A DNA stretch of 64,000 bases, from contig NZ_JAQQWT010000003.1 in the NCBI RefSeq assembly GCF_028610705.1, positions 295,412-359,411 of the forward strand, written 5' to 3'. The stretch's first letter is position 1. Every line of letters begins with the position of its first letter. Below the pieces are notes generated by a model that was given only the letters and a program-made list of their open reading frames with translations, was not told the origin of the DNA and ran no database searches. A program made the position numbers and the translations under genes. The stretch is from Halalkalibacter alkalisediminis (lineage in GTDB: Bacteria > Bacillota > Bacilli > Bacillales > Bacillaceae_D). Shown one piece after another: positions 1 through 11,160 of the stretch.

Positions 1-1065
1 ACGAGTTTTGGGTAATTGAACAATAAAACTAGCTAAGAAACCTCCGATTAACCCACCAATATGAGCCCCGTTATCTACCATTGGAAAAGCAAATCCAAAA
101 ATTAAATTAATCACGAGAACCACAAGAACATTTTTCCCCATCGTACGGAAAAACAATTTTTTATGAATCGTTCCAAAATAAAGAAGAGCTCCAAAACAAC
201 CAAAAATAGCTCCAGATGCACCTGCCGCTACCTGTTCATTAAAAGCAAAACTAGCAACAGATCCGGATAAGCCCGCAATAAAATAAATAAGAAGAAAACG
301 ACTGGTTCCAAACATCCTTTCTACTGCTCCACCTAGATAAAAGAGAGCAAGAGAATTCATAAATAGATGCAAAAATCCAATATGCAAAAACATAGCCGTA
401 AATAGTCGCCACCATTCTCCATCAAGAATTAACGGATTGTATTTCGCCCCATATTTAATTAACGTCAAAACCGACGTACTCCTACCATTTTGCTCTAAGA
501 CGTAAAACATAAAGGCCACACTCAATAATAATAGATAAGTAGCTATTGGATTGCCATAGAAAAATAATGATTTCTCCCGACTTTCGCGCTGTTTTATAGC
601 TTGTTGAATTTCTTGTTTTAAAGCAAAAATCATGAACTCTAATTCCTCAATCGTATGAGTAGAAGGCGCAGGAGATATTTCCAACTGATTCGATTTAATA
701 CGATCGATAATAGAGGAATAAACGGTTGTTCGTTTTTTTCTACTCTCATAAAATGGTTTATTGATCTCTTCCCATTGATCGACAGGTGGATACACACTAA
801 TGTATACATTTTCTCCAATCAGCCTGCCTAAACGCAATTGTTTTCGTACTTGATCAAATTTGTTCACAGATTCACCGACGTCTCTTCTCAGCCAACTAGA
901 GAAGTCTATATCTATGCGAACAACCCGAATAAAACGTCTTGGTTTTACATCTTCATCTTCTAGCCATGCCTCTTTATGATTTAATTCATGAACTCGGTAT
1001 CCTTTTTGAAAAACACAATGATGAATGTATTTCCAAAAGAAGTAATCCTGATGTAGCCATTCCAT
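1..1065 (-). CDS. gluP: Rhomboid-family intramembrane serine protease, GluP/YqgP-like (3' end outside window)
   Basis: Membrane-embedded serine protease that cleaves transmembrane segments of client proteins. About 355 residues are visible; the C-terminus, where B. subtilis GluP carries TPR repeats, lies beyond position 1. The first ~180 residues form a soluble N-terminal domain with basic and acidic stretches. The rhomboid core follows: an HIGFLHLFMN segment (the H-x3-H-x3-N type motif), the catalytic serine in GASGAIFG, and the second catalytic histidine in AHIGGLIGG near the edge. The ATG at 1065 is preceded by a good AGGAGG site. B. subtilis yqgP is in the same position relative to yqgN and rpmG. 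Function is established for the family; substrates here are unknown. Confidence 0.9.
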   Translation of the reverse strand, partial: MEWLHQDYFFWKYIHHCVFQKGYRVHELNHKEAWLEDEDVKPRRFIRVVRIDIDFSSWLRRDVGESVNKFDQVRKQLRLGRLIGENVYISVYPPVDQWEEINKPFYESRKKRTTVYSSIIDRIKSNQLEISPAPSTHTIEELEFMIFALKQEIQQAIKQRESREKSLFFYGNPIATYLLLLSVAFMFYVLEQNGRSTSVLTLIKYGAKYNPLILDGEWWRLFTAMFLHIGFLHLFMNSLALFYLGGAVERMFGTSRFLLIYFIAGLSGSVASFAFNEQVAAGASGAIFGCFGALLYFGTIHKKLFFRTMGKNVLVVLVINLIFGFAFPMVDNGAHIGGLIGGFLASFIVQLPKTR

Positions 1066-1136
1066 TTAAACCCTCCTGTTCAAGTTGGGATCTTTATCCA
1101 TTATATCAAGTTTTCTCTATTCTAGAAGGAAATCCA

Positions 1137-1172
1137 AACAAAAAGCCTGCCTTCAATCACACCTGAAGACAG
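1137..1172 (-). terminator. Rho-independent terminator after the small membrane protein gene
   Basis: On the minus strand a 9-bp stem with one G-U pair (CTGTCTTCA with TGAAGGCAG) is followed by a GC pair and a T run. It lies just past the stop at 1185 and before gluP. Confidence 0.6.
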
Positions 1173-1184
1173 ACCTTTCGATAG

Positions 1185-1388
1185 TTACATGTTTTGTTGT
1201 GGTCGGTTAAATTGTAAAACGGAACCAAGTACTTTATCGCGAATAAATGGAATTTGCATCGCAAGCATCACTGCAATTTTCCGTAACATCCGACGCCCAA
1301 GTACGGCGTTAATTACGCGATAACGATACTTATAAGCAAAGTACATAGAAAACACAAACGATAGAATTGAAATAAGACGTTGGAACAT
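1185..1388 (-). CDS. Small basic membrane protein of unknown function
   Basis: A 67-residue protein. One hydrophobic segment lies near the N-terminus (about residues 3-20, ILSFVFSMYFAYKY), then a basic stretch (RYRV, RRMLRK) and a second weakly hydrophobic stretch (IAVMLAMQIPF). Three ATG codons are in tandem at 1394, 1391 and 1388. GGAGGG directly abuts the first, so the third gives normal spacing and is chosen here. It has its own terminator and sits between ldh and gluP, where B. subtilis carries the small gene yqgO, but I cannot confirm homology. Good SD and Bacillus-like codon use support it as a real gene; function is unknown. Confidence 0.6.
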   Translation of the reverse strand: MFQRLISILSFVFSMYFAYKYRYRVINAVLGRRMLRKIAVMLAMQIPFIRDKVLGSVLQFNRPQQNM

Positions 1389-1469
1389 CATCATCCCTCC
1401 TACTCTTAATTTGTGTTCAAAGCCTCATTTTTATCCAAGCTTTTCAAATAAAGAAATAAAGATACAAAT

Positions 1470-3469
<2,000 letters not shown>

Positions 3470-3491
3470 TTTGATTCCTCCCTAAGAAAGT

Positions 3492-3515
3492 TAACTAACT
3501 AACCAACTAACTAAC
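3492..3515. repeat. Short tandem repeat of TAAC (six 4-bp units)
   Basis: Six consecutive 4-bp units, five TAAC and one CAAC, in the gap between the DUF92 gene and the ThiF/MoeB gene. It is a microsatellite-like tract only; it lies upstream of the minus-strand ThiF/MoeB start, where length changes could alter leader spacing. Confidence 0.8.
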
Positions 3516-3530
3516 ATTTGCTTAATTACA

Positions 3531-4322
3531 TTAAAAAAGAATTAAGCCAGCAATGATGCCAAGAATTGCACCACCGAAAGTACACACCAGATTAACAACA
3601 TCATTATTAATCCATGAAACGCCCTTTATTCTAATGGTTGCTACACCACAATGTTTTTTACTCTCAGTCTCAATTTGACAAGAAGAGCAACGATAAAGAA
3701 CTTGGAAAATAGCCCCAAGTAAACTATCAACAAAATGCCCAACAAACCCTGCAACTGTTAAAGCAAATAGTAGCAGCATTTTACTGTCCATTTCTCCCCA
3801 CCAAAAATAAATAGACGCAATTGCAATTAGCAAACTACCTGCAAAAGCAGATCCTGAACCAAGTATAGTCATGGCACCAGAAGTTCCTACTTCCACACGT
3901 TGTCTTTTCAATAGGTGGAAGGGCTTATTCTTACTAAAAGCACCAAGTTCAGTTGCCCACGTATCTGCATTAGCTGCAGCCAGACATCCGACAAAACCAC
4001 AAATAAGAATTGGAGACGGAAAGAAAAGATACACACAAGCAAGTATAGCTGCTATCCCACCATTTGCTAACACTTGCGCAGCATCTCTCGTATTGCCTTT
4101 CTCTATCACCTCATTCTCTTTTTTTCCACTTAACGTACCCAACCAAGTTGAGCTAACGAAGAAAATTCCTAGTAAAAAAAGACCACACCATTTTAAACCC
4201 ATTGCAACAAGGGAGCCAACGATCCAAGCAGCAACCGCTCCAGATACAGTAAGCTTCTTTTTAGCGAAAGCGAGAAAGGCTAGACTAAAAACGCCAAGTA
4301 AAAGTAGAACTGTCTCCATCAT
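3531..4322 (-). CDS. DUF92 (TIGR00297-type) integral membrane protein
   Basis: A 263-residue polytopic membrane protein of the DUF92 family. Family marks visible: the VSGAVAAWIVGS start, ANADTWATELGAFSKNKPFHL near the middle, and the GHFVDSLLGAIFQVLYRC segment. About six or seven hydrophobic segments. Some eukaryotic and cyanobacterial relatives are prenyl- or phytyl-phosphate kinases (VTE6), but the bacterial function is unproven. Its start overlaps the end of the formyl-THF cyclo-ligase gene by 4 nt (ATGA), so the two are probably translationally coupled. Confidence 0.85.
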   Translation of the reverse strand: MMETVLLLLGVFSLAFLAFAKKKLTVSGAVAAWIVGSLVAMGLKWCGLFLLGIFFVSSTWLGTLSGKKENEVIEKGNTRDAAQVLANGGIAAILACVYLFFPSPILICGFVGCLAAANADTWATELGAFSKNKPFHLLKRQRVEVGTSGAMTILGSGSAFAGSLLIAIASIYFWWGEMDSKMLLLFALTVAGFVGHFVDSLLGAIFQVLYRCSSCQIETESKKHCGVATIRIKGVSWINNDVVNLVCTFGGAILGIIAGLILF

Positions 4323-4888
4323 CGATAGAAACCCATTGGACTAATAATATGGTCTATTTTCCAATCATGAATGTCGATCGGTACTTCCTTAACCAATTGA
4401 CACGTAAATGCTAACGCGATTGTAGGGACTTTAATTTGAGGAAGAAAACGATCATAAAACCCTCCACCATAACCTAATCGATATCCTCTTTTATCAAAGG
4501 CTACACCAGGTACGATAACTAGCCCTATTTCTTCTTTACTAATCGTTCTACAAAGCGATTCTTTAGGTTCTTTTACCCGAAATGCACTTTCTTCTAATTT
4601 ATCAAAACTTGTAAGTTCATAAAACGTCATTGTTTTCGTTTTAAAGTCCGCTCGAGGAACAGCTATTATTTTATTTTGCTTCCAACCCATTTTAATGATC
4701 TCATATGTATCTACCTCTTGGTCACGCGGAATTGTTATGGCAATTAATTGAGCCTTTTTCCAACATCGTGAATCAAACAAATGTTGAGCTATTTGTGCCG
4801 ATTGTTTTATGTACTGTTCGTTTGTTAAGTGCTTTAACTTTTCGACCACTTGTTTACGAATAGATTGCTTTATCTTCAAAACACTCAC
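4319..4888 (-). CDS. yqgN: 5-formyltetrahydrofolate cyclo-ligase
   Basis: ATP-dependent enzyme converting 5-formyl-THF to 5,10-methenyl-THF in one-carbon metabolism. 189 residues, standard size. Visible: N-terminal basic helix KQSIRKQVVEKL, the RADFKTKTMTFYEL region, LVIVPGVAFDKRGYRLGYG and GGGFYDRFL, the conserved ATP/folate signature. It lies next to rpmG exactly as in B. subtilis. DUF92 follows with a 4-nt overlap. The start at 4888 is in frame, with a weak AAGGAAG-like site upstream. Confidence 0.9.
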   Translation of the reverse strand: MSVLKIKQSIRKQVVEKLKHLTNEQYIKQSAQIAQHLFDSRCWKKAQLIAITIPRDQEVDTYEIIKMGWKQNKIIAVPRADFKTKTMTFYELTSFDKLEESAFRVKEPKESLCRTISKEEIGLVIVPGVAFDKRGYRLGYGGGFYDRFLPQIKVPTIALAFTCQLVKEVPIDIHDWKIDHIISPMGFYR

Positions 4889-4966
4889 TACTTCCTTTTT
4901 TAATAGCCTTCTACCTAAAACGATCTTACTAGTAGCATACTACTCACACCTAATAAGGTCCAACTA

Positions 4967-4998
4967 CAAAAAAAAAGCAGCGGATAAACCAGCTGCTT
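4967..4998 (-). terminator. Terminator of rpmG
   Basis: On the minus strand a perfect 7-bp stem (AAGCAGC / GCTGCTT, 10-nt loop) runs straight into eight or nine T residues. The stem begins inside the rpmG stop codon. Confidence 0.85.
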
Positions 4999-5146
4999 AC
5001 TTTGTTTCGCGGTGTAGCGTATGACGCTTTAATCTTGGGCTGTATTTTTTCAATTCAATACGCTCAGGATTTTCACGTTTATTTTTTGATGTAATATAGT
5101 TACGATCTCCTGTTTCAGTGCAAGCAAGAGTTACTTGTACACGCAT
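4997..5146 (-). CDS. rpmG: 50S ribosomal protein L33 (zinc-ligand-poor form)
   Basis: A 49-residue large-subunit ribosomal protein. It begins [19 protein letters not shown] and ends [10 protein letters not shown], both typical of L33. Zinc-binding L33 forms carry two CxxC pairs; here only Cys9 remains, with Thr at the second position of the first pair and Ser where the third cysteine is expected (KKYSPR). It is therefore a zinc-independent or degenerate form. ATG at 5146 has SD GGAGGG upstream. Position next to yqgN is conserved. No Zur operator was recognised upstream. Confidence 0.93.
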   Translation of the reverse strand: MRVQVTLACTETGDRNYITSKNKRENPERIELKKYSPRLKRHTLHRETK

Positions 5147-5290
5147 TTGCTATCCCTCCAAACTATGCTTACTTCATACTTGAATATGATAGCAAATTCT
5201 CAGAGAGCAATCAAGTGTTTTTTCTTTACAGTGGTGTTTATTCGTTCCATTTAGACTAATTAACTCTGTTTCTTTCATCTTTCTATTCTT

Positions 5291-5926
5291 TTACAACGTT
5301 CTTTCTGCTGCTCGCTTCAATTGATCATACGCCTTTTGCTTTTTATGTTTCGCATATACATCGCTTTCATAATATCCAGATACTTCCCATATTCGTCCGT
5401 AAATTTCTTGCCAAGAATCAAGCTCTACATTGGTAACAATCATACTTTCACGACCGTCGCGACATAAAGGCGCTATAGCCAGTCTCCCCTCTTGCTCGTT
5501 CCAAATCTTTTCCTTCTTTCCAACTGCAAGCTGACTATCCTGTTGCCTATTAAATTGAGAAGATACTAACGTTAACTGGCCTTCATTATGCTGCATGATG
5601 CTCTGCTCTGAAGGAGCTACAAAAGAAATCCCACTCACACTTTCACCTATAAATTTACAATGAAAAATAAGTTTTATCGTCTTCTTAGTATCAGATTGAT
5701 TTTTAACAATAACTGTCATGACATTTTCAAGATCCTTTGCAGATCTCTCTTGTAAGACGGTAATTTGTATCTTCCACTTTTTATGATATGCCACTAAGAT
5801 GGACAAAGTAGATGTATGATCGATTTTTGGAGACAGATCCCATTCATTGCTACTTAACCAAGAGCACTCCCCCTCCATCCAAATGGCAAAACTCTTTATA
5901 AACTGAGATCGATAGTGGGACATCAT
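5291..5926 (-). CDS. Unknown protein, last gene of the GH57-GT4 polysaccharide operon
   Basis: I do not recognise a family. About 211 residues from ATG at 5926 (a second ATG follows at 5923). Upstream in-frame starts up to 6040 would overlap the preceding gene by more than 100 nt and lack an SD. No signal peptide or membrane segment. It is rich in Trp, Lys and Gln, with alternating polar and hydrophobic residues suggesting a beta-rich fold (ITVLQERSAKDLENVMTVIV) and a helical basic C-terminus (KHKKQKAYDQLKRAAERTL). It starts 7 nt after the nucleotidyltransferase stop, so co-transcription is likely. It could be a carbohydrate-binding or accessory subunit, but that is only guilt by association. 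Confidence 0.6.
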   Translation of the reverse strand: MMSHYRSQFIKSFAIWMEGECSWLSSNEWDLSPKIDHTSTLSILVAYHKKWKIQITVLQERSAKDLENVMTVIVKNQSDTKKTIKLIFHCKFIGESVSGISFVAPSEQSIMQHNEGQLTLVSSQFNRQQDSQLAVGKKEKIWNEQEGRLAIAPLCRDGRESMIVTNVELDSWQEIYGRIWEVSGYYESDVYAKHKKQKAYDQLKRAAERTL

Positions 5927-5933
5927 GATCCAT

Positions 5934-8348
5934 TTAGGATGTTTGCTTTTTAATAACATTAATTTGTTCAATGTATTCACCCGCCAATTGTTTTGCATGC
6001 TCACCATCTTTCGATTGAGCATAAATTGTAAACAATCCATTTTCTTGATCTGGTATGATAAATGTCCAACTGTCTTCTTGATGTACTTTCATTCCATCAA
6101 TAAGTTCGACTTCTTTTCCTTTTATAGACTCCATTAGTTTTCTCATAACCAATCCTTTTTGTTCAGTCTTGCATGTTATCTCTTCCTTATAAATGGACTG
6201 GATAGGTAACTTTGGCAAAAGTGTTGATAAGGACAAGTCTTTTTCTGTTAAGTACTCTAACAGATGAACGATGGCAAAAGGAGCATCATAATACATCATC
6301 TGCACGGTACCTTCAGATTCCATCATTGCTCTAGTTGATGTCTTCGAACGGATTAAGGTCTTCTCGTAACTCGCTGCAATTTCCTCAAGAGCCGATCCAC
6401 CATAAAGAGGTATAGCTAGTTTTGAACGCAAGCCTTTTTCAAGTTGTAATAATAGAAACAATGTCATCTGTTCTTCTTCTGTGACAAGTTCCCCCAGCTC
6501 TGTCATTAAGCTAATAAATTCTCCACTCTCCCCAAGCATGATTGAAAAGTCTATGTTTTGAGAAAGCAGATAGGTTTTCATAGCATCAACATCAATTTGC
6601 CTTGGAATTTGATGAACTTCACAACCTAATTTCCTTAACAGTGTAGGCAGGAACTCTAACTCACTTGTCGATTCATTATGAAGCCCAACCTTCCATTTCT
6701 TTTCTTGAATTGCAACTTGATTAATCTCACGTAACAATTGTTGATCATATTTCTCTTCTAATGTATTGTCATATTTTAAATCGCCAATGTGATCAAACGC
6801 CACTCGACGATAGGCTTGAAATGTTACAATTTGTTCAAGGTCACGTTGAGCCCCTGAGTCAATTGGTAGACCTTCATCATTGAAGAATTCAATAACCATT
6901 TGTTTGTCATCATTCCGACCAGATAGTCTAATGTAGATACCACCTTGCACAGCTTCATTTTCAACACTATATCTTAAGATTGGTAACATCGTGCGTCCAA
7001 GCTCAACCACATGTACACCAACCCCTTGTAAACTTTGGATCAAAGATAGTTTTAAAAGTTCTGAGAATGAATGTCCATCACTTGCTACCAACACTCGATC
7101 TCCTTGATTAAGTAAACTTCCATAGGCCGCCCCTAATTTCGACCCATTCTCAGGCGTTAATTCAACGTTTGCAGTACCTGTCGCTTTATGACCCGTTAGG
7201 AGTGACCTGACCCCAACTTCATTCCAGACATAGGCTTGTTCAACTGTGGAGAACTCTTCAATTCTCTTATATGGCCAGACTTTAGCTTCTGGTTGGATAA
7301 TCGCACCTGACCCTACTGCACTATGATGTCCAATGACTACATCTTCATAGATGGAGGCCTTAGACCCAACTGTAACTCCGTGGCATAAAGTGACACCTCT
7401 AAGTTCACTGCTTTCACCAATGTAGTTGCCATTCCAGACCACTGATCTTTTTAAAGAAGCTCCATTAGAGATTGTAGTTCCAGATCCAATAATCGTATGT
7501 GGACCAATTACAGCTCCATTCTGAATAATAGTATTTGATCCAATGGCTATAGGAGCCTCTAATTTTACACCTTCTTCAATAATGACATTTTCACCGATCC
7601 ACATTTTTGGCTCAATTTCTGTACCAACAATATCAGCAACAATATCACCGTTCAAAAGATCACTATGGGCTTGACGATATTGCTTCAAATTTCCAATATC
7701 AGACCAGTATCCTGTTGCAGAATACCCGTACATTCCTGCTTGTTCTTCTAATAGACGCGGGAATACATCTTTGCTAAAATCACAAACAGCATCATTTGGG
7801 ATATAAGAAAAAATACTTGGATCCATAATATATATGCCGGTATTAACCGTATCACTAAATACTTCACTCCAACTCGGCTTCTCAAGAAAACGAACGATTT
7901 GATTTTGTTCGTCTGTCATAATAACGCCAAATTCAAGCGGGCACTCCACTTGCTTCATAAAAATAGTCGTAACACTACTATGTTCATTGTGGAAGTCCAT
8001 TCCTGCCTTTAAATCAAAATCAGTTAAGGCATCTCCACTAACAACTATGAAAGGTTCATCTAGGAAAGATTCAGCTTGTTTTACACTACCAGCTGTACCA
8101 AGAGGTGTTGTTTCTTCGAAATATGTTAAATTCACACCGAATCTTGAACCGTCTCCAAAATAATCTCTTATGACATCCGGTAAATATTGAATTGTAACCG
8201 CAATATCAGTAATTCCATACTTTTTTAATAGCTCAATGCTATATTGCATAACAGGTTTCTCAATTAATGGAACCATTGGTTTTGGTACATTACAAGTTAA
8301 TGGGCGTAGTCTCGTTCCTTTTCCTCCAGCCATGATGACACCTTTCAT
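5934..8348 (-). CDS. Sugar-1-phosphate nucleotidyltransferase fused to a degenerate phosphohexomutase domain
   Basis: 804 residues in three parts. Residues 1-235 are an NTP-transferase domain with signature MAGGKGTRLRPLT, KPMVPL, and SGDALTDFDL; this family makes NDP-sugars from sugar-1-phosphates. Residues ~245-370 are a left-handed beta-helix of hexapeptide repeats (IGENVIIEEG, IGSNTIIQNG, IGSGTTISNG). Residues ~380-804 resemble phosphomannomutase/phosphoglucomutase in layout, but the catalytic loops are missing: the TxSHNP-type loop reads RLSGRNDD, the DGDGDR-type metal loop reads MLGESGEF, and the C-terminal RxSGTEP-type loop reads IPDQENG. Usual label is mannose-1-phosphate guanylyltransferase/phosphomannomutase; the actual sugar is not determined. 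ATG at 8348. It follows the GH57-GT4 gene by 18 nt. Confidence 0.85.
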   Translation of the reverse strand: MKGVIMAGGKGTRLRPLTCNVPKPMVPLIEKPVMQYSIELLKKYGITDIAVTIQYLPDVIRDYFGDGSRFGVNLTYFEETTPLGTAGSVKQAESFLDEPFIVVSGDALTDFDLKAGMDFHNEHSSVTTIFMKQVECPLEFGVIMTDEQNQIVRFLEKPSWSEVFSDTVNTGIYIMDPSIFSYIPNDAVCDFSKDVFPRLLEEQAGMYGYSATGYWSDIGNLKQYRQAHSDLLNGDIVADIVGTEIEPKMWIGENVIIEEGVKLEAPIAIGSNTIIQNGAVIGPHTIIGSGTTISNGASLKRSVVWNGNYIGESSELRGVTLCHGVTVGSKASIYEDVVIGHHSAVGSGAIIQPEAKVWPYKRIEEFSTVEQAYVWNEVGVRSLLTGHKATGTANVELTPENGSKLGAAYGSLLNQGDRVLVASDGHSFSELLKLSLIQSLQGVGVHVVELGRTMLPILRYSVENEAVQGGIYIRLSGRNDDKQMVIEFFNDEGLPIDSGAQRDLEQIVTFQAYRRVAFDHIGDLKYDNTLEEKYDQQLLREINQVAIQEKKWKVGLHNESTSELEFLPTLLRKLGCEVHQIPRQIDVDAMKTYLLSQNIDFSIMLGESGEFISLMTELGELVTEEEQMTLFLLLQLEKGLRSKLAIPLYGGSALEEIAASYEKTLIRSKTSTRAMMESEGTVQMMYYDAPFAIVHLLEYLTEKDLSLSTLLPKLPIQSIYKEEITCKTEQKGLVMRKLMESIKGKEVELIDGMKVHQEDSWTFIIPDQENGLFTIYAQSKDGEHAKQLAGEYIEQINVIKKQTS

Positions 8349-8366
8349 TGCATCAAACCTCCTATA

Positions 8367-11147
8367 TTAAATGGATAATTCTAACTCTTCTCCTAGACAC
8401 TTGTTTATCGCTTTTTCTGTTTCTCCTGCAATCGTGCCCCAATCAAATCGTGTTTTGACATCCTTTAATCCTTGTGTAGCTAACGCTTCTCTTAGAATAG
8501 GATGATTATATAAATAAAGAACTTGAGTTACTAAGCTTTCTTCATTACCTGGTAAGAACTTAACTCCATTTTCCTCATGTCGAATAATTCCTGATAATCC
8601 ACCAGTATCTGATACAAGTGTTGCCTTACCAGCTGCAAGACCTTCAAGAGCTACAATGCCGAATGGTTCATATAGACTAGGGAAAATCGTAGCATCACAA
8701 CGATAGAACCACTCGTTTCTTTCTTCATCACTTACGAAACCAAGAAAATCGATATGGGACTCTAAATCTCTTTGTCTCACTTGTTGCTGATATTCTGCGA
8801 GCATCGGACCTTTACCAGCAATAACAAAACGGATATTTACATTTCGTTCCTTTAAGATCGCAGCTGCATTAATGACTGTTTGAAAACCTTTTTCTTTGAC
8901 CATTCGACCGACTGAAAAAATAGTAAACGCATCATTAGCCGGTAGAGAATAAGTACTTATTTGTGGTTTGATTAGCTCAAAGTCCACACCATTTGGAATA
9001 ACAGAGACCTTTTCATCTGGTAGTGAAAAGATTGTTTTAAGTTCATTCTCCATATATTCGCTACAAACAATGACATGATCAGCTTCATAACTTAATTCCC
9101 ATTCTTTTTGATTGATCTCATATTGAAGTTCGCTATGAATGCCATTATTTCTCCCATGTTCCGTTGCATGAATCGTAGCAAGTAAAGGAACTTGAAGGGA
9201 GCGCTTCATGGCTGTTGCTGCAACACCAACAAGCCAATCATGAGCATGAATAATATCAAAATTTATTTTTCTAGCAAGCTTGTTAATGTATTGCACCATT
9301 GCTAGATTTAAACTAGCTACCCAATCAAAAAATTGTTCAGATTCAGGTTGTAACCCTTTTATTCGATGAACATTCACACCTTGATTAACTTCATAATCTG
9401 GATAACCCTCTACATAAGATGTCACAACATGTACTTCATGTCCTGCCTTAACTAAAGCTCTTGATAAATCAAACACATGACGTGATAATCCTCCCACCAT
9501 CATTGGAGGAAACTCCCAACTCAACATTAGAATGGTACGATTTTCATTACCTATCCCATACTTTTCACTATTTGATTGCACATAGGCATCATGTGTAGAA
9601 AAGAATATTTGTTCATCAATATCCTTTAAGAATGGGAATCCTTGTTCAATAACAGCTAACCAATTGTCACCAATCGTTCCGTCAATTAATTTTTCTTTTA
9701 TAGCATCAAATCGGCTTACGTGAGTAGAAAATCGCTCTTCAGCGTATTGAACCGCACTTTGCCCATCAATAATAAAGGCCCAATCCGAACTTACAGCTAA
9801 CATCCATTCACGAACCATTTGCTTCAAAGCACGCTTCTCAAGATCGGTAGGTTGCGAAAACAATGCCACCATTGCCGTAAGGTCTGTTTCCATACGTTGA
9901 TGATGCCTATATAAATATTCATTCTTTTCATTGACCCAAACATGTCCATAACCATTACGTCCCCAAGTCGAAAAAGAAACATGTGCCGTATCAAAATCTT
10001 GATAATGACGGTTGATGTAAGTCTCAGGAGTGATAAATTGAATTCGATTTTGTCCTTTTTCTAAAACTTGTCCAATCCATTCAGGCCCCTCAAACCACCA
10101 GTGCCCAAAAAGCTCTGCATCAAATGGAGTCATCATTAAATAAGGCGGATAGCATTGTTCTCCATGTTCGGAAATCTCTTGTTCAATTGCTCCAAGAAAA
10201 TGCTCGGCATGAGCCTGTACTTTTCCATTTGCCCAATTAGGTACATAGATGTCCTTTTCTTCTCCTTGTCCCGTAATTCGCTTATGCTTGATTCCTGTAT
10301 CAATTCTTACTTCTTCATGTACATAAGGTTTGATATAATCCCAATCACGTTCATACGCAATATCTCGATAAAATTCTCGATAATCAACGTCTCCTGGGTA
10401 CCCTAATGTAGAACTCCATACTTTACTTGAAAGATCTGTATGCCTAGGAAAAAGAATAAGTCCATGCGGAGAATAAATAGGTGAACCGGAACCTTTCGAA
10501 GGCGTTGGATCAGCAGTGATTACTGCATGCTCATCAACAAAAGAATAGGTAATTCCTTCTTCCACAAGAATTCGGTCTATGCCAGGAGCTATTGCACACT
10601 CAGGTAGCCAAAATCCTTTTGGCTTCACTCCAAAATGTTGTTGAAAACAACGGATCGCTTCAACAACTTGTGAGCGAATGGCAGCTTTCGTTTTAACGTA
10701 AGGTAAAAAGGCATGTGTTGCAGCACTTGTAATACAAGAAATGGCACCATTATTAAATAAAGTCCGATAACCATTTAAAACATTTTTATTTAAATCTAAA
10801 AATGTTTTTTTAATTTTCTGATAACGAAGTATGTAATAGTCGTTAAGTTCTTCTTCTTCTATCGTTTTAGCTAATTCAACTTCTTTTTGAAGCAACTCTT
10901 CCGTCTTAATAATGTAGTCTAGGTAACGTTCTTGAATAATTGGGTCTGCTAACATTTCCAATACAGGAGGTGAAAACGATATCGTTAACGCGCCCTTAAT
11001 ATCAGTATCATTTAACTCCCATAATAATGGGATATAAGATTCTGTAATTGCCTCAAAAAGCCAACGTTCCTCCAGTCGGCCCTCTTCTTTATGTCGAACA
11101 TAAGGCAGATGAGCATGCAATACTAATGAATAATAGCCTTCTTTCAA
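8367..11147 (-). CDS. Fusion of GH57 (DUF1957-type alpha-glucan enzyme) and GT4 glycosyltransferase
   Basis: 926-residue two-domain enzyme. Residues 1-~530 are a GH57 domain of the branching-enzyme/amylase type with a DUF1957 region: start motif HAHLP at residues 11-15, nucleophile Glu183 in WLPECAI, and acid/base Asp343 in TPFDAELFGHWW are all present, so it looks catalytically competent. Residues ~540-926 are a GT4 glycosyltransferase: WEFPPMMVGGLSRHV, HAHDWLVG, SVGRMVKEKGF and the E-x7-E motif EPFGIVALE near residue 825. Separate proteins of these kinds make and branch alpha-1,4-glucans. The fusion suggests coupled chain elongation and branching of an intracellular glucan; product inferred. 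No signal peptide. Confidence 0.88.
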   Translation of the reverse strand: MKEGYYSLVLHAHLPYVRHKEEGRLEERWLFEAITESYIPLLWELNDTDIKGALTISFSPPVLEMLADPIIQERYLDYIIKTEELLQKEVELAKTIEEEELNDYYILRYQKIKKTFLDLNKNVLNGYRTLFNNGAISCITSAATHAFLPYVKTKAAIRSQVVEAIRCFQQHFGVKPKGFWLPECAIAPGIDRILVEEGITYSFVDEHAVITADPTPSKGSGSPIYSPHGLILFPRHTDLSSKVWSSTLGYPGDVDYREFYRDIAYERDWDYIKPYVHEEVRIDTGIKHKRITGQGEEKDIYVPNWANGKVQAHAEHFLGAIEQEISEHGEQCYPPYLMMTPFDAELFGHWWFEGPEWIGQVLEKGQNRIQFITPETYINRHYQDFDTAHVSFSTWGRNGYGHVWVNEKNEYLYRHHQRMETDLTAMVALFSQPTDLEKRALKQMVREWMLAVSSDWAFIIDGQSAVQYAEERFSTHVSRFDAIKEKLIDGTIGDNWLAVIEQGFPFLKDIDEQIFFSTHDAYVQSNSEKYGIGNENRTILMLSWEFPPMMVGGLSRHVFDLSRALVKAGHEVHVVTSYVEGYPDYEVNQGVNVHRIKGLQPESEQFFDWVASLNLAMVQYINKLARKINFDIIHAHDWLVGVAATAMKRSLQVPLLATIHATEHGRNNGIHSELQYEINQKEWELSYEADHVIVCSEYMENELKTIFSLPDEKVSVIPNGVDFELIKPQISTYSLPANDAFTIFSVGRMVKEKGFQTVINAAAILKERNVNIRFVIAGKGPMLAEYQQQVRQRDLESHIDFLGFVSDEERNEWFYRCDATIFPSLYEPFGIVALEGLAAGKATLVSDTGGLSGIIRHEENGVKFLPGNEESLVTQVLYLYNHPILREALATQGLKDVKTRFDWGTIAGETEKAINKCLGEELELSI

Positions 11148-11160
11148 GAATAATCCCCCC

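Noticed and set aside
5927-6040. N-terminal extension of the unknown gene 5291-5926
   Set aside because: Overlaps the preceding gene by more than 100 nt and lacks an SD.
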